Shown here: positions 26,935 through 36,812 of the stretch, piece by piece | Layout: each line of letters begins with the position of its first letter | Position numbering within the stretch: position 1 is the stretch's first letter | Assembly (NCBI GenBank): GCA_027451445.1 | Contig: DAIDJG010000536.1 | Location: 33,138-97,137 of the forward strand | Direction: 5' to 3' | DNA length: 64,000 nt | DNA from: Singulisphaera sp. | GTDB taxonomy: Bacteria; Planctomycetota; Planctomycetia; Isosphaerales; Isosphaeraceae | The notes under the pieces: model-generated | What the model saw: the letters and a program-made list of their open reading frames with translations, nothing else | What the model was told of the DNA's origin: nothing | The model's database searches: none | Program-made: the position numbers and the translations under genes

Positions 26935-26965
26935 GCTCCACTCCTGGACCTTCGAATCATTCTTT

Positions 26966-28006
26966 TCAAGGATTTGAGGTTTCACCGGTGCCCGGAATGG
27001 GGCGCAGACGATCGAGCGAAACCGCGCAGCGGAACCCAATGTTCACCCGCCGGTCGAGCTCAGGTTGGCCGGTAATAAAGTGACAAGTCAATTCGTTTGT
27101 AAAGTACGTGTCAAAAGCGCCCCCGGTGATTCGGCGCAGGGGTCGCGCCGACTGCAAGTGCTCGGTGTGATGGCAGGGGATCGCATCGAGCGGATCATCG
27201 AGCCATTCCCAGACGTTGCCCGTCAACTGGTAAATCCCGTTGGGTGTGGTCCCTTTTTCGAACTCGCGAACCGGCACCGTTTGGCCGATGTTGCTCGCCC
27301 AGACGTTGGCGCGGCTGGGGTCGAAACTGTTACCCCAGGGGTAACGATTGCAAGCACCGCCGGTGAGCTGTTCGGGCCAGCTACCGGCCTTCTGCCACTC
27401 AATCGCCGTCGGGAGCCGCTTGCCGACCCAGCGGGCATAGGCGAGGGCCTCGAACCAGCAGACGCCGACCACAGGGTGCTCGCCGAGGCCGGCCGGATAG
27501 CGGCCGTTTTCCCACTCGCGAGGGCCGGGATTGCCCGTGCGGTCCGTGAATCGGAGCAGACCGGGCCACACCTCGCGCGGCCAGATTTCGAGGTTCTCGT
27601 AGCCGCCGGCACGCACGAAGCGCTGGTATTGCCGGTTTGTCACCGAGTAGCGATCAAGGTAGAAGGCTGGGACCTCCACCGACTCGGTTGCACCGCTATA
27701 AGAGTGCAACGGCATGACGCCGTACGGCACCAGCGCCATTTGATTCTCGATCGCCCGCCAGGCGATGGAAACCTCCGACTCATCCACCTCGGCGTCTTTA
27801 AGTAGGACGAACAGGTAGCGGTCCTCAGCGATCAGCCGGGTGGCGATGTCGAGGCTGGAATCGGCGTCGAGGGGGATAGGGCCCGTCGTGGCGCTGCGAC
27901 CCGCCGGAGCAACCGGCGCGGTGTCCCGGCCCCAGAAGGACCGCAGAAAACGTGACGCCCAGCCTCGGTGCAAGGCGTTGGAGGGAAGGGTCGTTTGGAC
28001 CGACAT
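26966..28006 (-). CDS. Formylglycine-generating-enzyme-fold protein without catalytic cysteines
   Basis: 346 aa. From about residue 130 it shows the FGE-sulfatase (SUMF1) fold: VPAFYLDRYSVTNRQYQRFV, HPVVGVCWFEALAYARWVGK, LPTAIEWQKAG, NGIYQLTGNVWEWLDDPLD and RRITGGAFDTYF. In active enzymes a Cys pair follows GGS[FW]; here the aligned positions after GGAF are Thr and Glu, with only one Cys further on (ELTCHF). Activity on sulfatases is therefore unlikely, and the fold probably serves as a binding or sensing module. The first 125 residues are unrecognised. It stands between the coiled-coil genes and the GTPase. Start chosen at ATG 28006; the frame is open to 28063. Confidence 0.8.
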   Translation of the reverse strand: MSVQTTLPSNALHRGWASRFLRSFWGRDTAPVAPAGRSATTGPIPLDADSSLDIATRLIAEDRYLFVLLKDAEVDESEVSIAWRAIENQMALVPYGVMPLHSYSGATESVEVPAFYLDRYSVTNRQYQRFVRAGGYENLEIWPREVWPGLLRFTDRTGNPGPREWENGRYPAGLGEHPVVGVCWFEALAYARWVGKRLPTAIEWQKAGSWPEQLTGGACNRYPWGNSFDPSRANVWASNIGQTVPVREFEKGTTPNGIYQLTGNVWEWLDDPLDAIPCHHTEHLQSARPLRRITGGAFDTYFTNELTCHFITGQPELDRRVNIGFRCAVSLDRLRPIPGTGETSNP

Positions 28007-28142
28007 CGTCGCGAGACCTTTCTCAACGGTTTTCCGGGGACCGATTACGTCGTCTTCCGGCAAGCATAGTTCAGAATAGGGAAGGAAAAGAGGCTGCGGT
28101 GATTTCGATCAATGTAGATGCATGCGTGCAGGGTCCGCCGCG

Positions 28143-28736
28143 TCAACCTGCGGGTGCACCACCCACATTGCGTCGAACGTCGCGCCGGACGGCCTGGAAC
28201 TGGCGGAGGATCGCCTGTTCGACGGGGTTGTTGTCGTCGGAGGCGATGACGGGTCGGAGGATCTGGGGCGAAACACGCTCCGCCCGTAACGGACCGTTCT
28301 GGGGCTGGTCGGGGCGATCGGCTTTTTCGCGCTCGAGAGTTTCCCAGGCCTCGGCCAGCAGACGGCGATCGTGCTCGAGTTGTTCGATCAGGGCCTGCCG
28401 TTCGGTTTCCCAGCGTTCGCGCTCGGCGCGGATCCGGCGTTGAAGTTCCTCGATCTCGGTGACCCGTTGTTGGGTCTCGGTTGCGCGTTGGCGGACGTCG
28501 CGGTCGCGTTGTTCGATTTCGGCCTCGTTCAAGGGTGCGCTTTCCATGCGCTGACGGATCCCTGTCTCCAGCACCCCGAGGCGTTCCAGCAACGTGGCGC
28601 GGAGGCGTTCCAATCCGCTGGCCATCGCGGCCGTTTCTTGTCGTAGCGTCCCGCCCTTCGTTTCGGCGGGAGTCGCCGTCCGCACGTGGGGAACGGTTTC
28701 GCCCGGCATGAAGAGCTCCATAGTTGCTTGGTTCAT
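28143..28736 (-). CDS. Coiled-coil protein of the chemosensory-GTPase array
   Basis: 197 aa. Residues about 45-145 form a long predicted coiled coil (IEQRDRDVRQRATETQQRVT, RRIRAERERWETERQALIEQ). The ends are short and less structured, and the C-terminus is basic (LRQFQAVRRDVRRNVGG). No enzyme motif. It begins 16 bases after the preceding coiled-coil gene and 136 bases before the FGE-fold gene. A structural linker or scaffold within the array is likely (inference). Confidence 0.7.
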   Translation of the reverse strand: MNQATMELFMPGETVPHVRTATPAETKGGTLRQETAAMASGLERLRATLLERLGVLETGIRQRMESAPLNEAEIEQRDRDVRQRATETQQRVTEIEELQRRIRAERERWETERQALIEQLEHDRRLLAEAWETLEREKADRPDQPQNGPLRAERVSPQILRPVIASDDNNPVEQAILRQFQAVRRDVRRNVGGAPAG

Positions 28737-28752
28737 CTTAGGTGACCATTAA

Positions 28753-29718
28753 TCAAAGCACGGGCCCTGTATGGCGCCAGAGCCGCGAGAGCCGGGAAGA
28801 GAGCTTGTTCCGATCACGTTCCTCACGTTCTCTATCGTGAATCTCAATGAGATGCTGGCGCAGCGCGCGGATGCGCTCGTCAACCGAGAGGGTGGCGGTC
28901 GCATCCACGGGCGCGGGCGCGGCTGCCGGCGCGGGACGCGATGGCTCTTCGGCCGGTTTCAAGGACGCGACGGCGAGTTGATTGCGCAACGAGGCGATGG
29001 TGTTTTCCGCCTCCAGCCGTTCGCGCTTGTGTTCATCCACCGCCTGGCCGTGCTCGCGACGGAGTTCGTCGAGCTGGGCCTGAGTGGCCGCGAGTTGCGA
29101 ACGAAGACGATTGGCGTCGGCCGCTTCGGCCGAACCGCGTACGAGCGTGTGGCAGGTCTCTCGCAGGCGCCTGTTCTCGGTCTCGAGTGCCTGGTAGGCG
29201 GCATCCGGTCCGCCGTCGGGCCGGGCGGCGAGCTTGGCAAGCTCGTCGCGATGGCGCTGGGCCTCGTCCTCGTACACCTCTCGCTGCGCTTCCCACAAGG
29301 CACGGTCCTTCTCGATCGCGCGCCGCTGCGCCTCGAGTTGGTTCCTTGCGGTTTCGAGTTCGAGCTGAAGCTCCTGGGCCGCGGGGTCACGTCGTTCGAC
29401 GCGCCGTTCGACCTCGGACACCCAGTTGTTGAGCTGTTCCCACTCGGCGCGGGAAGCGCTCTCGGCTTCTTCAAAGAGTCGCACCTGTTCCAGCAACAGG
29501 GCGATCGATTCATCGCGGCTAGCCAGATCGGCGGACAACTCGTCGATCTTCCGTTCGAGGTGAAGCGAGTCGGGCACGATGTGTACCGTCGCTTCCCCAT
29601 CTTGGAACGATTCGACCATGGCCTCGTCACGGAGACGCAGCTCATATTCCAGACGCTCGATCTCTTCCTGGAGGAGCAACAGGGTCTCGTCGCCGTCCGT
29701 AGTCCATTCATCAATCAT
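28753..29718 (-). CDS. Long coiled-coil protein of the chemosensory-GTPase array
   Basis: 321 aa. Most of residues 10-245 are heptad-patterned (LLLLQEEIERLEYELRLRDE, ELSADLASRDESIALLLEQV, LEAENTIASLRNQLAVASL). An Ala/Pro linker (AEEPSRPAPAAAPAPVDATA) precedes a C-terminal helix rich in Arg/Glu (RALRQHLIEIHDREREERDR). No catalytic motif is seen. Two adjacent coiled-coil genes between a response regulator and a GTPase suggest a structural bridge or polar scaffold, but this is inference. Confidence 0.7.
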   Translation of the reverse strand: MIDEWTTDGDETLLLLQEEIERLEYELRLRDEAMVESFQDGEATVHIVPDSLHLERKIDELSADLASRDESIALLLEQVRLFEEAESASRAEWEQLNNWVSEVERRVERRDPAAQELQLELETARNQLEAQRRAIEKDRALWEAQREVYEDEAQRHRDELAKLAARPDGGPDAAYQALETENRRLRETCHTLVRGSAEAADANRLRSQLAATQAQLDELRREHGQAVDEHKRERLEAENTIASLRNQLAVASLKPAEEPSRPAPAAAPAPVDATATLSVDERIRALRQHLIEIHDREREERDRNKLSSRLSRLWRHTGPVL

Positions 29719-29759
29719 GGCCAGTTCCTTACGTGTTCGCTTCGGGATGCGAGGGCCGA

Positions 29760-31295
29760 TTACGAAACCGCGGCCAGCTCATCGGCGTTCAGGAGGTGTT
29801 TGACGGTCGTTTTGAGATCGGTTTCCGAAACGGGTCGGTGCAAGACTCCGTCCAGGCCCATGGCGTCGAGCCGGGCCAGCTCGGACTCTTCGTTGATTCC
29901 GACGATTCCAATGAATTTGGTGCTCTCTGGTGCCTGCGACCGCATCGAGTGATAGAACGTGTCGTGCTCGGGCCGGTCGAGCGGCAGGATCACAACATCG
30001 AACGTGCTCCGCCGCAGCAGCAACTGCGCCCCGACGCGATCGCGTACGGCCTTCACCTGATACCCCTCGCCCTCGGGGCCGAGTGCGCGCTGAGCCAGCA
30101 GGCTCGTTTCCGGGTCCTCGTCCAGGACGAGCAGTGACGCATTGATGATCGGACTTCTGCGCTCGATCATCCCCGCGAGCTCGAGCCCTCGGGCGACCGC
30201 GGCGACTTCCGGCAAGCTCAACCCGGCGCGGCTGGCGAGCGTCGCCAGGTCCTGTGTGCCGTCGAGCATGGTGTGGATCTTCAGTTCCGTCGGCGAGAGC
30301 CCCGCACGGTCGAGATTCGCGCCGCGGACGTTTTGACGGGCGAACACCAATCGCTGCCAGACGTCGAGGTCGGGTGCCTCACACCGCTTGCTCCCTTCCA
30401 CGGCGAGCGCGGCGAGACTGATCTGCAGCGGAAACGCCTGGAACATCGGCGGGATGACGACCTTGGTCTCGAAGGCGAACTCGCCCGCGTCGCCAGTCAG
30501 GGCGAAGAGCGTGAGTGCCGACGCCTGGAACCGGAGGAGCGCGCGGAGCCGGCGGGGATCCGAAAGGCTCCGCTCGAGGAGCTTGACGAGACCGCCCATC
30601 GAGGGGTCCTGTTGCTCGCTGAGTGTCAGGGCAAGCAGAGGCGCGAGGTCACTGTTCTCAGGCGGGAGGAACGGCTCGATCCGATCGGGCTGGACCGTGG
30701 CCGATACGACCGCCTGGATGCGGCCGCCTGAGAGGAAGAACCGGATGCGGTCGCGTCCCACTTCCAGGGTAAGGCGGCCCTGGTGCTGGCCGTTGTTCAG
30801 GAAGTCGAGCATCCCCCGGAGCGGGAAGACACTGGTCTTGCCTTCGAGCGAGTGTTCGTTGACCTCACCCACGGCTTCCGGCATCGCGGAACCCGCTCGC
30901 TGGGCCTGAAGCACCAACTCACCCATCTGGAGCGCGTTCGCCACGCCGCTCTTGAGCAGCTCGGGGGTGAACGGCTTGGGAATCTGGTCGACGATGTTGT
31001 TGAACTCGGTGTACCGGGCGAAGGCCCGGTTCCGCATGGCCGAGCTGATCACCACGGGGATCCGCGCGGTGCTCTCGTCCTCGAGCAGCTTGCGGCAGAC
31101 CTCGTCGCCGGTCGTTCCCGGGAGCTGGTGATCGAGCAGGATGAGGTTCGGCAGCAGCTCGCGGCTCATTTCCAGTCCGCGATCGGCATCGGGCGCGGCG
31201 GCCACTCGGTAACCAGCCTGCGACAGGTGGCAATCCACCAGTTTGCGAATGGTCGGGCTATCGTCGATGACCAGGATGAGCGGTTTTTCAGTCAT
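29760..31295 (-). CDS. Response regulator with DUF4388 and a degenerate second receiver
   Basis: 511 aa from ATG 31295. The N-terminal receiver has LILVIDDSPTIRKLVDCHLS, phospho-Asp in LILLDHQLPGTTG and KPF. A DUF4388 (PatA-type) domain follows at about 155-215 (LEGKTSVFPLRGMLDFLNNG, GRLTLEVGRDRIRFFLSGGR). A helical region with TELKIHTMLDGTQDLATLAS comes next. The last 115 residues look like a second receiver, but the phospho-acceptor position reads ILPLDRP instead of LDLxMP and the Lys is Arg (HRP), so it should not be phosphorylated. It should receive phosphate from the CheA encoded just upstream. DUF4388 regulators are typical of pilus- or output-type chemosensory systems rather than flagellar ones. 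Confidence 0.85.
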   Translation of the reverse strand: MTEKPLILVIDDSPTIRKLVDCHLSQAGYRVAAAPDADRGLEMSRELLPNLILLDHQLPGTTGDEVCRKLLEDESTARIPVVISSAMRNRAFARYTEFNNIVDQIPKPFTPELLKSGVANALQMGELVLQAQRAGSAMPEAVGEVNEHSLEGKTSVFPLRGMLDFLNNGQHQGRLTLEVGRDRIRFFLSGGRIQAVVSATVQPDRIEPFLPPENSDLAPLLALTLSEQQDPSMGGLVKLLERSLSDPRRLRALLRFQASALTLFALTGDAGEFAFETKVVIPPMFQAFPLQISLAALAVEGSKRCEAPDLDVWQRLVFARQNVRGANLDRAGLSPTELKIHTMLDGTQDLATLASRAGLSLPEVAAVARGLELAGMIERRSPIINASLLVLDEDPETSLLAQRALGPEGEGYQVKAVRDRVGAQLLLRRSTFDVVILPLDRPEHDTFYHSMRSQAPESTKFIGIVGINEESELARLDAMGLDGVLHRPVSETDLKTTVKHLLNADELAAVS

Positions 31296-31323
31296 ACGTA
31301 TAGTTCCAAGAAGGGCTTGCGAT

Positions 31324-34314
31324 TCAAGAGATCCCGGGCACGAATGCGCGGACGGCGCGGGCAAGGTCGTCCGGTTCGATCGGCTTCGGGAGGAACGCGC
31401 TTGCACCGAGCGTTTGGACGCGACGTCGCGTCTCCGTGTCAGACCGGGTGCTCACGACGATGACGGGCAAGGTTTGCTGGACACCCTGGCGGCCCAGCTC
31501 GGCCAAGAGTTCAAATCCATCCATCCGCGGCATTTCCAGGTCGGTCAGGACGAGCCGGTAGGGATGGGTCTTTAGTCGCTGTAGCGCTTCGAGTCCGTCG
31601 GAAACCTCGTCGACCTTGAATCCCAGGGCGTTGAGTTGCCTGGCGGCAACGCGCCGGACGCTGATTGAGTCGTCGACGACCAGCGCGGGGGTCGGGGCTT
31701 CCATAATCGTGGTTGCAGGCTCGTTCGCTGTTAATTGCGTCGGATCCTGGAGTCGTCGGACCAGCGGCGCGGGGTTCAGGATGAGAATGACCTCACCCGT
31801 CATCAAGACACTCGAACCCGAGACCAGAGGATGACCCACAAGGAGTGGTCCGAGCGGTTTGATAACGAGTTCACGTGCGCCTTCGATGGAGTCAACAAGG
31901 AGTCCCATCGCGCCTCCGTCCGTCCGCACCAAAAGAAGCTTAGGACATTCCGTGCGGGCCGGTGCCGAGATTCCCAGGGCACGTCGGGCGTCGAGCAAGG
32001 GGATCCGGCGATCGCCGATCAGAACCGTGTTCCGGTCGCCTGACTCCTCCGCGGTTGCCGGGTCGAAGCTCTGGGCGTACTCGATCGTCTCGACCGGCAA
32101 GGCGTAGGCATGACCGTCAACTCGTACGACCAGGACCCGCTCCACGGCGAGGCGCGTCGGGAGCCTCATGGTGAACGTTGTTCCCGCACCGCGTTCCGAC
32201 GCAATGTGGATCGTGCCTCTCAATCGGCTGACTTCCTGGGCGACAACATCCATGCCGACACCGCGTCCAGAGACCTGGTTGGCCACGTTGCGGGTCGAGA
32301 ATCCCGGGTGAAAGATCAGCGCGTGGAGCCGCTCGCGATCGAGCGTTTCGTCGGGCCCGATCAGACCGAGTTCGCGGGCTTTCGAGAGAATGGCCTGATC
32401 GTCGAGCCCTCGGCCATCGTCCTGCACCGAGATTACCAGCGTGTTCGCCTCGCGCCGCGCTTCGAGCGTGATGCAGCCAAGCGGGCACTTTCCCTTCGCA
32501 ACCCGTTCATCGGGCGGTTCGATACCGTGCCCGACGGCGTTGCGAACGATGTGCAAGAGCGGCTCGAAGGCTTTGTCCTGCACGGCACGGTCGAGACCGG
32601 TCTGCTCGCCGACCATCAGGACCTCGACCTCGCGCCCTTCCACCCGCGCCGCGTCGCGGGCGACGCGGATCAGCCGATGGAACAGGCCGCGTACCGGTAC
32701 GATTTGAATCGCCTGCAAGTGTTCCCAGAGCTGGAGTGAGACGCGCGCCATCGAGTCGCCATCGTCGGAGAGCGGGACGGCCGCAGACCGAGCGCTCTGC
32801 GCGAGCACCGCGAGGTCTTCGACCTGTTCACTGAGCCCTCGGAGATGTCGCGCGAGGTCGCCGCGCGGATCGGGACGCAAATCGCCGAGTCGCTCCACGC
32901 AGGTCATCAGGCGATTCCGGCACGCGCGCGCCGTGTCGGCGAACTGCTTCATGGCGTCCACTTGTGCCGTCCACGCACCGCGCCGCGCGATTAATTCGGA
33001 GACGAGGTCCATCAAGGCCTCGATTCGTTCGGTCGGAATGCGTAGGAGGGACTCCGCCGGTTGACCCAGGCTCGATACGGGTTCCGCTTGCGCTGGCGTC
33101 GCCCTGGGAACGTCATCAGAAGCGGCGGCCGCCTGGCCGGAGGCGTCGGGTCCCGCGATGATCGTTTCGAAGGCTGTGAGCAAGGCGTCAAGCTGACCGA
33201 CGAAGTCGGTCGGTGTGGCGCCGGCGCTTGGGTCGATCGAGTCTTCGAGGGCATGAACCTGGGCCGCGAAATCGGCCAGTCCGACGCTGCCGGCGGCGCC
33301 CTTGAGCGTGTGCAGACAACGTCCTAACTCGCTCAGCAAGGCCGTGGAGCCTGGCTCCCGATCCAACTGCACGACGATCGCTTCGATCCGTTCGAGCAGG
33401 TCGGTGGCTTCGGCGAGAAACGCTCCTCGGAGCTCAGGATCGAGGTCCGAGATCTGCGTGTACGAAACCCTGGCAGGAGCGCTCGGCGTTGCCTTCGATG
33501 GGGGCTTCTGCGAACCGACGGGCTCTGCCGAAGGCCTTTTCTCCTGGGGAAGGGCAGGAACCTCGGACCATTCGCCGGGATTGTGTTCGCTCGCTTTTGG
33601 GCTCGGGGCCTCCGCAGCAGCGAGGTTCGCTTCCGCGAATCCCCAGTCGTCGGGAAGATCTCCCGGCGTGTCGAGAACCTTGCGCAGTAGACTCAGGACC
33701 GACTCATTCGATGCTCCCGAGTTCGTCTCTTGTTTCAGGGGAGACTTGGGCGGCGTGTGGGCGACCGGCGTGGGCTCGGGCGAGGGCGACGGCTTCGGTG
33801 GAATTGCCGGCGCCGAGGTCGTCCCGGCGAGCAGCCGCAGCAACTCGCTGGGATCGAGCGACGGCTCGAACGCAGCCGCGTCCGAGGGGTCCGGCTCGTC
33901 GCGCTGTGCCCGGTCGAGCTCTACGGCTGTGCTGGGGTCGATGAGGGTCAGATAATCGCCCCAGCGCGCACTCGATTCGTCAACGATCGCGAACACCTCG
34001 AGCGAGTCGGTCGCCGAACAGCTCGCCAGCCGGCCGAGCCCCTCGGCGCAGAATGCGGCGATCGATTCGGTGGAATCGGATCCCTCGTCCGCGAGGCATT
34101 CCCAGACCTCGGTGAGGTGAGAGATTCGGCGGAGGCCGGCGACGAGGTCGGGGAAACCGATGGCGTCAGCCTCGCGCCACGCGGCTTCGAGCTCGCGGCG
34201 CACCTCTTTCAGTTCGTGGGGACGCCCTGGCAGCAAGGACGTGAGCCACTCTCGGAGCGGACGGAGCCGCTCCTGGAGCGCCTCGAGGGCCAGGGGTATG
34301 GCCGAGGGAATCAT
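31324..34314 (-). CDS. cheA: Hybrid CheA histidine kinase with C-terminal receiver
   Basis: 996 aa. Residues 1-280 hold a helical unrecognised domain and a Pro/Ser/Glu-rich linker. The HPt domain (about 290-390) carries the phospho-His in [15 protein letters not shown]. Dimer and ATPase domains follow with the N-box [21 protein letters not shown]1 [12 protein letters not shown] and G2 [21 protein letters not shown] CheW-like domain covers about 710-850 and a receiver about 870-990 (phospho-Asp in [17 protein letters not shown]). It should phosphorylate itself and pass phosphate to its own receiver or to the DUF4388 regulator. The start overlaps the receptor stop by four bases (ATGA). Confidence 0.92.
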   Translation of the reverse strand: MIPSAIPLALEALQERLRPLREWLTSLLPGRPHELKEVRRELEAAWREADAIGFPDLVAGLRRISHLTEVWECLADEGSDSTESIAAFCAEGLGRLASCSATDSLEVFAIVDESSARWGDYLTLIDPSTAVELDRAQRDEPDPSDAAAFEPSLDPSELLRLLAGTTSAPAIPPKPSPSPEPTPVAHTPPKSPLKQETNSGASNESVLSLLRKVLDTPGDLPDDWGFAEANLAAAEAPSPKASEHNPGEWSEVPALPQEKRPSAEPVGSQKPPSKATPSAPARVSYTQISDLDPELRGAFLAEATDLLERIEAIVVQLDREPGSTALLSELGRCLHTLKGAAGSVGLADFAAQVHALEDSIDPSAGATPTDFVGQLDALLTAFETIIAGPDASGQAAAASDDVPRATPAQAEPVSSLGQPAESLLRIPTERIEALMDLVSELIARRGAWTAQVDAMKQFADTARACRNRLMTCVERLGDLRPDPRGDLARHLRGLSEQVEDLAVLAQSARSAAVPLSDDGDSMARVSLQLWEHLQAIQIVPVRGLFHRLIRVARDAARVEGREVEVLMVGEQTGLDRAVQDKAFEPLLHIVRNAVGHGIEPPDERVAKGKCPLGCITLEARREANTLVISVQDDGRGLDDQAILSKARELGLIGPDETLDRERLHALIFHPGFSTRNVANQVSGRGVGMDVVAQEVSRLRGTIHIASERGAGTTFTMRLPTRLAVERVLVVRVDGHAYALPVETIEYAQSFDPATAEESGDRNTVLIGDRRIPLLDARRALGISAPARTECPKLLLVRTDGGAMGLLVDSIEGARELVIKPLGPLLVGHPLVSGSSVLMTGEVILILNPAPLVRRLQDPTQLTANEPATTIMEAPTPALVVDDSISVRRVAARQLNALGFKVDEVSDGLEALQRLKTHPYRLVLTDLEMPRMDGFELLAELGRQGVQQTLPVIVVSTRSDTETRRRVQTLGASAFLPKPIEPDDLARAVRAFVPGIS

Positions 34315-35666
34315 CGGATGGACTCGCTCCCAACGAGTTGGCGCGACCGCCGCGATGCGCCTCGGTGACTGGGGGAAGCCTCAGTCTGCACGGTGTGTTG
34401 CTGGACGATGGAATCGAGAGCCGAAAGGCGACGGAACCGCTCGCAATACTGGGTCATCGCCTGAAGCGAGGCCCGCGCGGACTGCGTCGTCTGGCTCGTC
34501 TGCTGCGCGATCGAAGTGATCCGCTGCATGGAACGGACGAGCTCCTGGGTCGCCAGCACCTGGTCGTTAGTTGAGCGCGAGATCCCCTCGACCAACTTCG
34601 CGGAGTGTTCGGCGACGTCGCTGATTCGTTCGAGTGCTGCCCCTGCCTCGCGGACGCGGAGCGATTCTTGTTCCATCTCCGATTGTTCTTCGCCCAGGGC
34701 ACGAATGCTTTCGTGGGTATCGGCCTGAATGGCCTCGACGATCGCTCCGATCTCTCGCGTGGCGCCGGCCGTCCGCTCGGCGAGCTTGCGGATTTCCTCG
34801 GCAACCACGGCAAAGCCCCGGCCGTGTTCGCCGGCCCGGACGGACTCGATGGCGGCGTTCAGGGCGAGCATGTCGGTGCGGCTGGAGATGCCCTTGATCA
34901 GCTCGACGATGGTGCCGATTTCCACCGAGCGGTCGCCGAGCCGTCGCACCTTGCGGCCGTTGATCTCGACCTGAGCACGCAGGCGATCCATGCCTTCGAT
35001 CACGGTGTGGACTTGTTCAAGGCCTCGCTTGGCTTCGAGCCGCGACTTCTCGCACGCCTCGGCGGCGTCTTCCGCGTTCTGTGAGATCCGGTCGATCTTG
35101 TCGGAGAGTCCTTCGACTGTGCTCGTCGTGCGCGAGACCGTTTCGGACTGGTCGTTGGCGCCGACGGCCAGTTTCTCGGCGGCGGAGTTGAGCGTGCCGG
35201 CGTCCTGCACCAGGGCTGTCGCGGCCTGGCGGAACTCCTGCAACATGGCCGTGACGCACGCGCGAAGTCCAGGGTCGATCACCGTCCGTTCTTCGGCGGA
35301 GCGGAACGAGCTCCAAAAGGACTTCGCCTGACGCTCGATTTCGTCGATCTCATGCTGGAGCCGACGCGTGCCTTCGATCGAGTCGCCGATCATTTGTGCC
35401 AAGTGGTCGAACTCATGCCACCCGGTCGGCATATAATTGGGCTGCCCTTCCGACTCGCCGATAAGCGTCGAGAGAGACTGGACACAGCGTCGATACGAGG
35501 AGTCCAGGGCGAACAACGTTGCGAGCCCGGCAAGCAGCGCCGCGACGGTTACCCCAAGCGCGACACCGACGCCATTGGCTATCGCGTTCGCAGCGGCGAT
35601 CGCCAGCCCCGCGCCAAACCCGCCGGCGATTGCGCCGACGATAACAACTCGCGAATGCGCATTCAT
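34311..35666 (-). CDS. Chemoreceptor-like (MCP) protein without a sensor domain
   Basis: 451 aa. Two closely spaced N-terminal membrane segments ([20 protein letters not shown] and [20 protein letters not shown]) leave almost no periplasmic loop, so an extracellular ligand domain is absent. The cytoplasmic part is a methyl-accepting signalling domain with the tip sequence [20 protein letters not shown] and [20 protein letters not shown]. Methylation may not apply, since no CheR or CheB is in the window. The missing sensor domain suggests that it detects a membrane or cytoplasmic state, perhaps through a partner protein. It lies between cheW (17-nt gap) and cheA (4-nt overlap). Confidence 0.9.
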   Translation of the reverse strand: MNAHSRVVIVGAIAGGFGAGLAIAAANAIANGVGVALGVTVAALLAGLATLFALDSSYRRCVQSLSTLIGESEGQPNYMPTGWHEFDHLAQMIGDSIEGTRRLQHEIDEIERQAKSFWSSFRSAEERTVIDPGLRACVTAMLQEFRQAATALVQDAGTLNSAAEKLAVGANDQSETVSRTTSTVEGLSDKIDRISQNAEDAAEACEKSRLEAKRGLEQVHTVIEGMDRLRAQVEINGRKVRRLGDRSVEIGTIVELIKGISSRTDMLALNAAIESVRAGEHGRGFAVVAEEIRKLAERTAGATREIGAIVEAIQADTHESIRALGEEQSEMEQESLRVREAGAALERISDVAEHSAKLVEGISRSTNDQVLATQELVRSMQRITSIAQQTSQTTQSARASLQAMTQYCERFRRLSALDSIVQQHTVQTEASPSHRGASRRSRQLVGSESIR

Positions 35667-35683
35667 CCTCTTACTCCATATGG

Positions 35684-36199
35684 TTACTCAACGGTGCTGC
35701 TGTTCGAGGACCGGGGGTCAGGTATCGTAAGGAACTCACGTTCAATAGCTGATCGAAGGCGGTGCCAGGTGGCTTCGGCGTCAATGACCGACGAAATCGT
35801 CTCCCCCTTGTGGACATCGCCGATCACGACAGCGGTGATGCCGTCGTCGTTCTTGTCTCGGCTTTCCAGCAGGGAGGATTCCGTGACGAGTGTGCCGCTG
35901 CGGTCGATGTCAACCCCCCACGTTCCGTGCTCGGTACGCAGGATCAGGACGACCCGGCGTCCTTGACGCGGCTCCTCCGGAAGTTCCTCCGCGAGCCGAA
36001 CGACGGGGATCACGTCGCGGCGAAAGGTGCAAAGGCCGAGAATGCATTTCGGGCTTTGGGGAAGACGGACCAGGACGTCGGTCTCGATCACTTCGACAAC
36101 CGATTTGAGGTCGACGGCGAAATAGCGCGTGCCGCTCCGGAAGCAGCACCAGGTGCGTGCTGGTCTCACCACGGGGTGAAATGCCTGGTCAGAGCTCAA
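35684..36199 (-). CDS. cheW: CheW-like coupling protein
   Basis: 171 aa. The CheW fold is visible in [58 protein letters not shown] and [17 protein letters not shown]. It should link the receptor to the kinase at the membrane. The start overlaps the stop of the preceding gene by four bases. Confidence 0.88.
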   Translation of the reverse strand: MSSDQAFHPVVRPARTWCCFRSGTRYFAVDLKSVVEVIETDVLVRLPQSPKCILGLCTFRRDVIPVVRLAEELPEEPRQGRRVVLILRTEHGTWGVDIDRSGTLVTESSLLESRDKNDDGITAVVIGDVHKGETISSVIDAEATWHRLRSAIEREFLTIPDPRSSNSSTVE

Positions 36200-36627
36200 G
36201 GGGTTGCCTCATTCGTCGTCGGGGACTTCTCGGAGGGTCGTGCCGGGCGTTGGTGCGGGGTCGTTGCGCCTTCGCCGGTTTTCGCGCGCTCGCCGGAGCG
36301 GCGGAGCCGCCCGTCGAGGTGGCGGGCGAGGGCATCAAGACGGAGGCTCGGGTCGTCCGAGGTTTCCGCGCTGAGAACGGGCTCGACGACGGGAACGGGC
36401 TCCGCGACCGGAGCACGCTCGGCGACGGGAGCGCGGGGCGGCCGCATCACCGGCTTATAAATCGTCTGCGGTGGGTTGAACCGGCGCTCCACGACCGGCT
36501 CCGCGACGCGCTTCTCCGACAAGCTATTCAGACGTGCGAGTTGCTCGTCGATGAGGCGGTTGACATCCGTGCGCAGCTCGGCGATCGTCTTCAGAAGTTG
36601 TTCGCCGCTGGCGGCTTCTTCACTCAT
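36196..36627 (-). CDS. First gene of the chemosensory array, unknown
   Basis: 143 aa. Residues 1-45 are a charged helix (LLKTIAELRTDVNRLIDEQL), followed by a Pro/Val/Arg repeat region (RPPRAPVAERAPVAEPVPVV) and a basic, low-complexity tail. No domain recognised. It opens the ten-gene minus-strand array and overlaps cheW by four bases, so it is probably part of the chemosensory complex. It diverges from the glycosyltransferase gene with about 185 bases between. Confidence 0.6.
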   Translation of the reverse strand: MSEEAASGEQLLKTIAELRTDVNRLIDEQLARLNSLSEKRVAEPVVERRFNPPQTIYKPVMRPPRAPVAERAPVAEPVPVVEPVLSAETSDDPSLRLDALARHLDGRLRRSGERAKTGEGATTPHQRPARPSEKSPTTNEATP

Positions 36628-36812
36628 GGCTGCGCCTCGTTGATCGATGGGTTCTCAAAAGGTGCAGAGCCTCCCTGACTGGAAGCATAGGTTGCCTTTT
36701 GCCAGTCTGTCTCCCGACTCGAAATTGAAACAATCACACCGCTTACGACCCCTGGGGCATTGCACGAGCGGGGGTCTTTGACAAATATCAGAGGTGCTCA
36801 GACGCGCACGGC

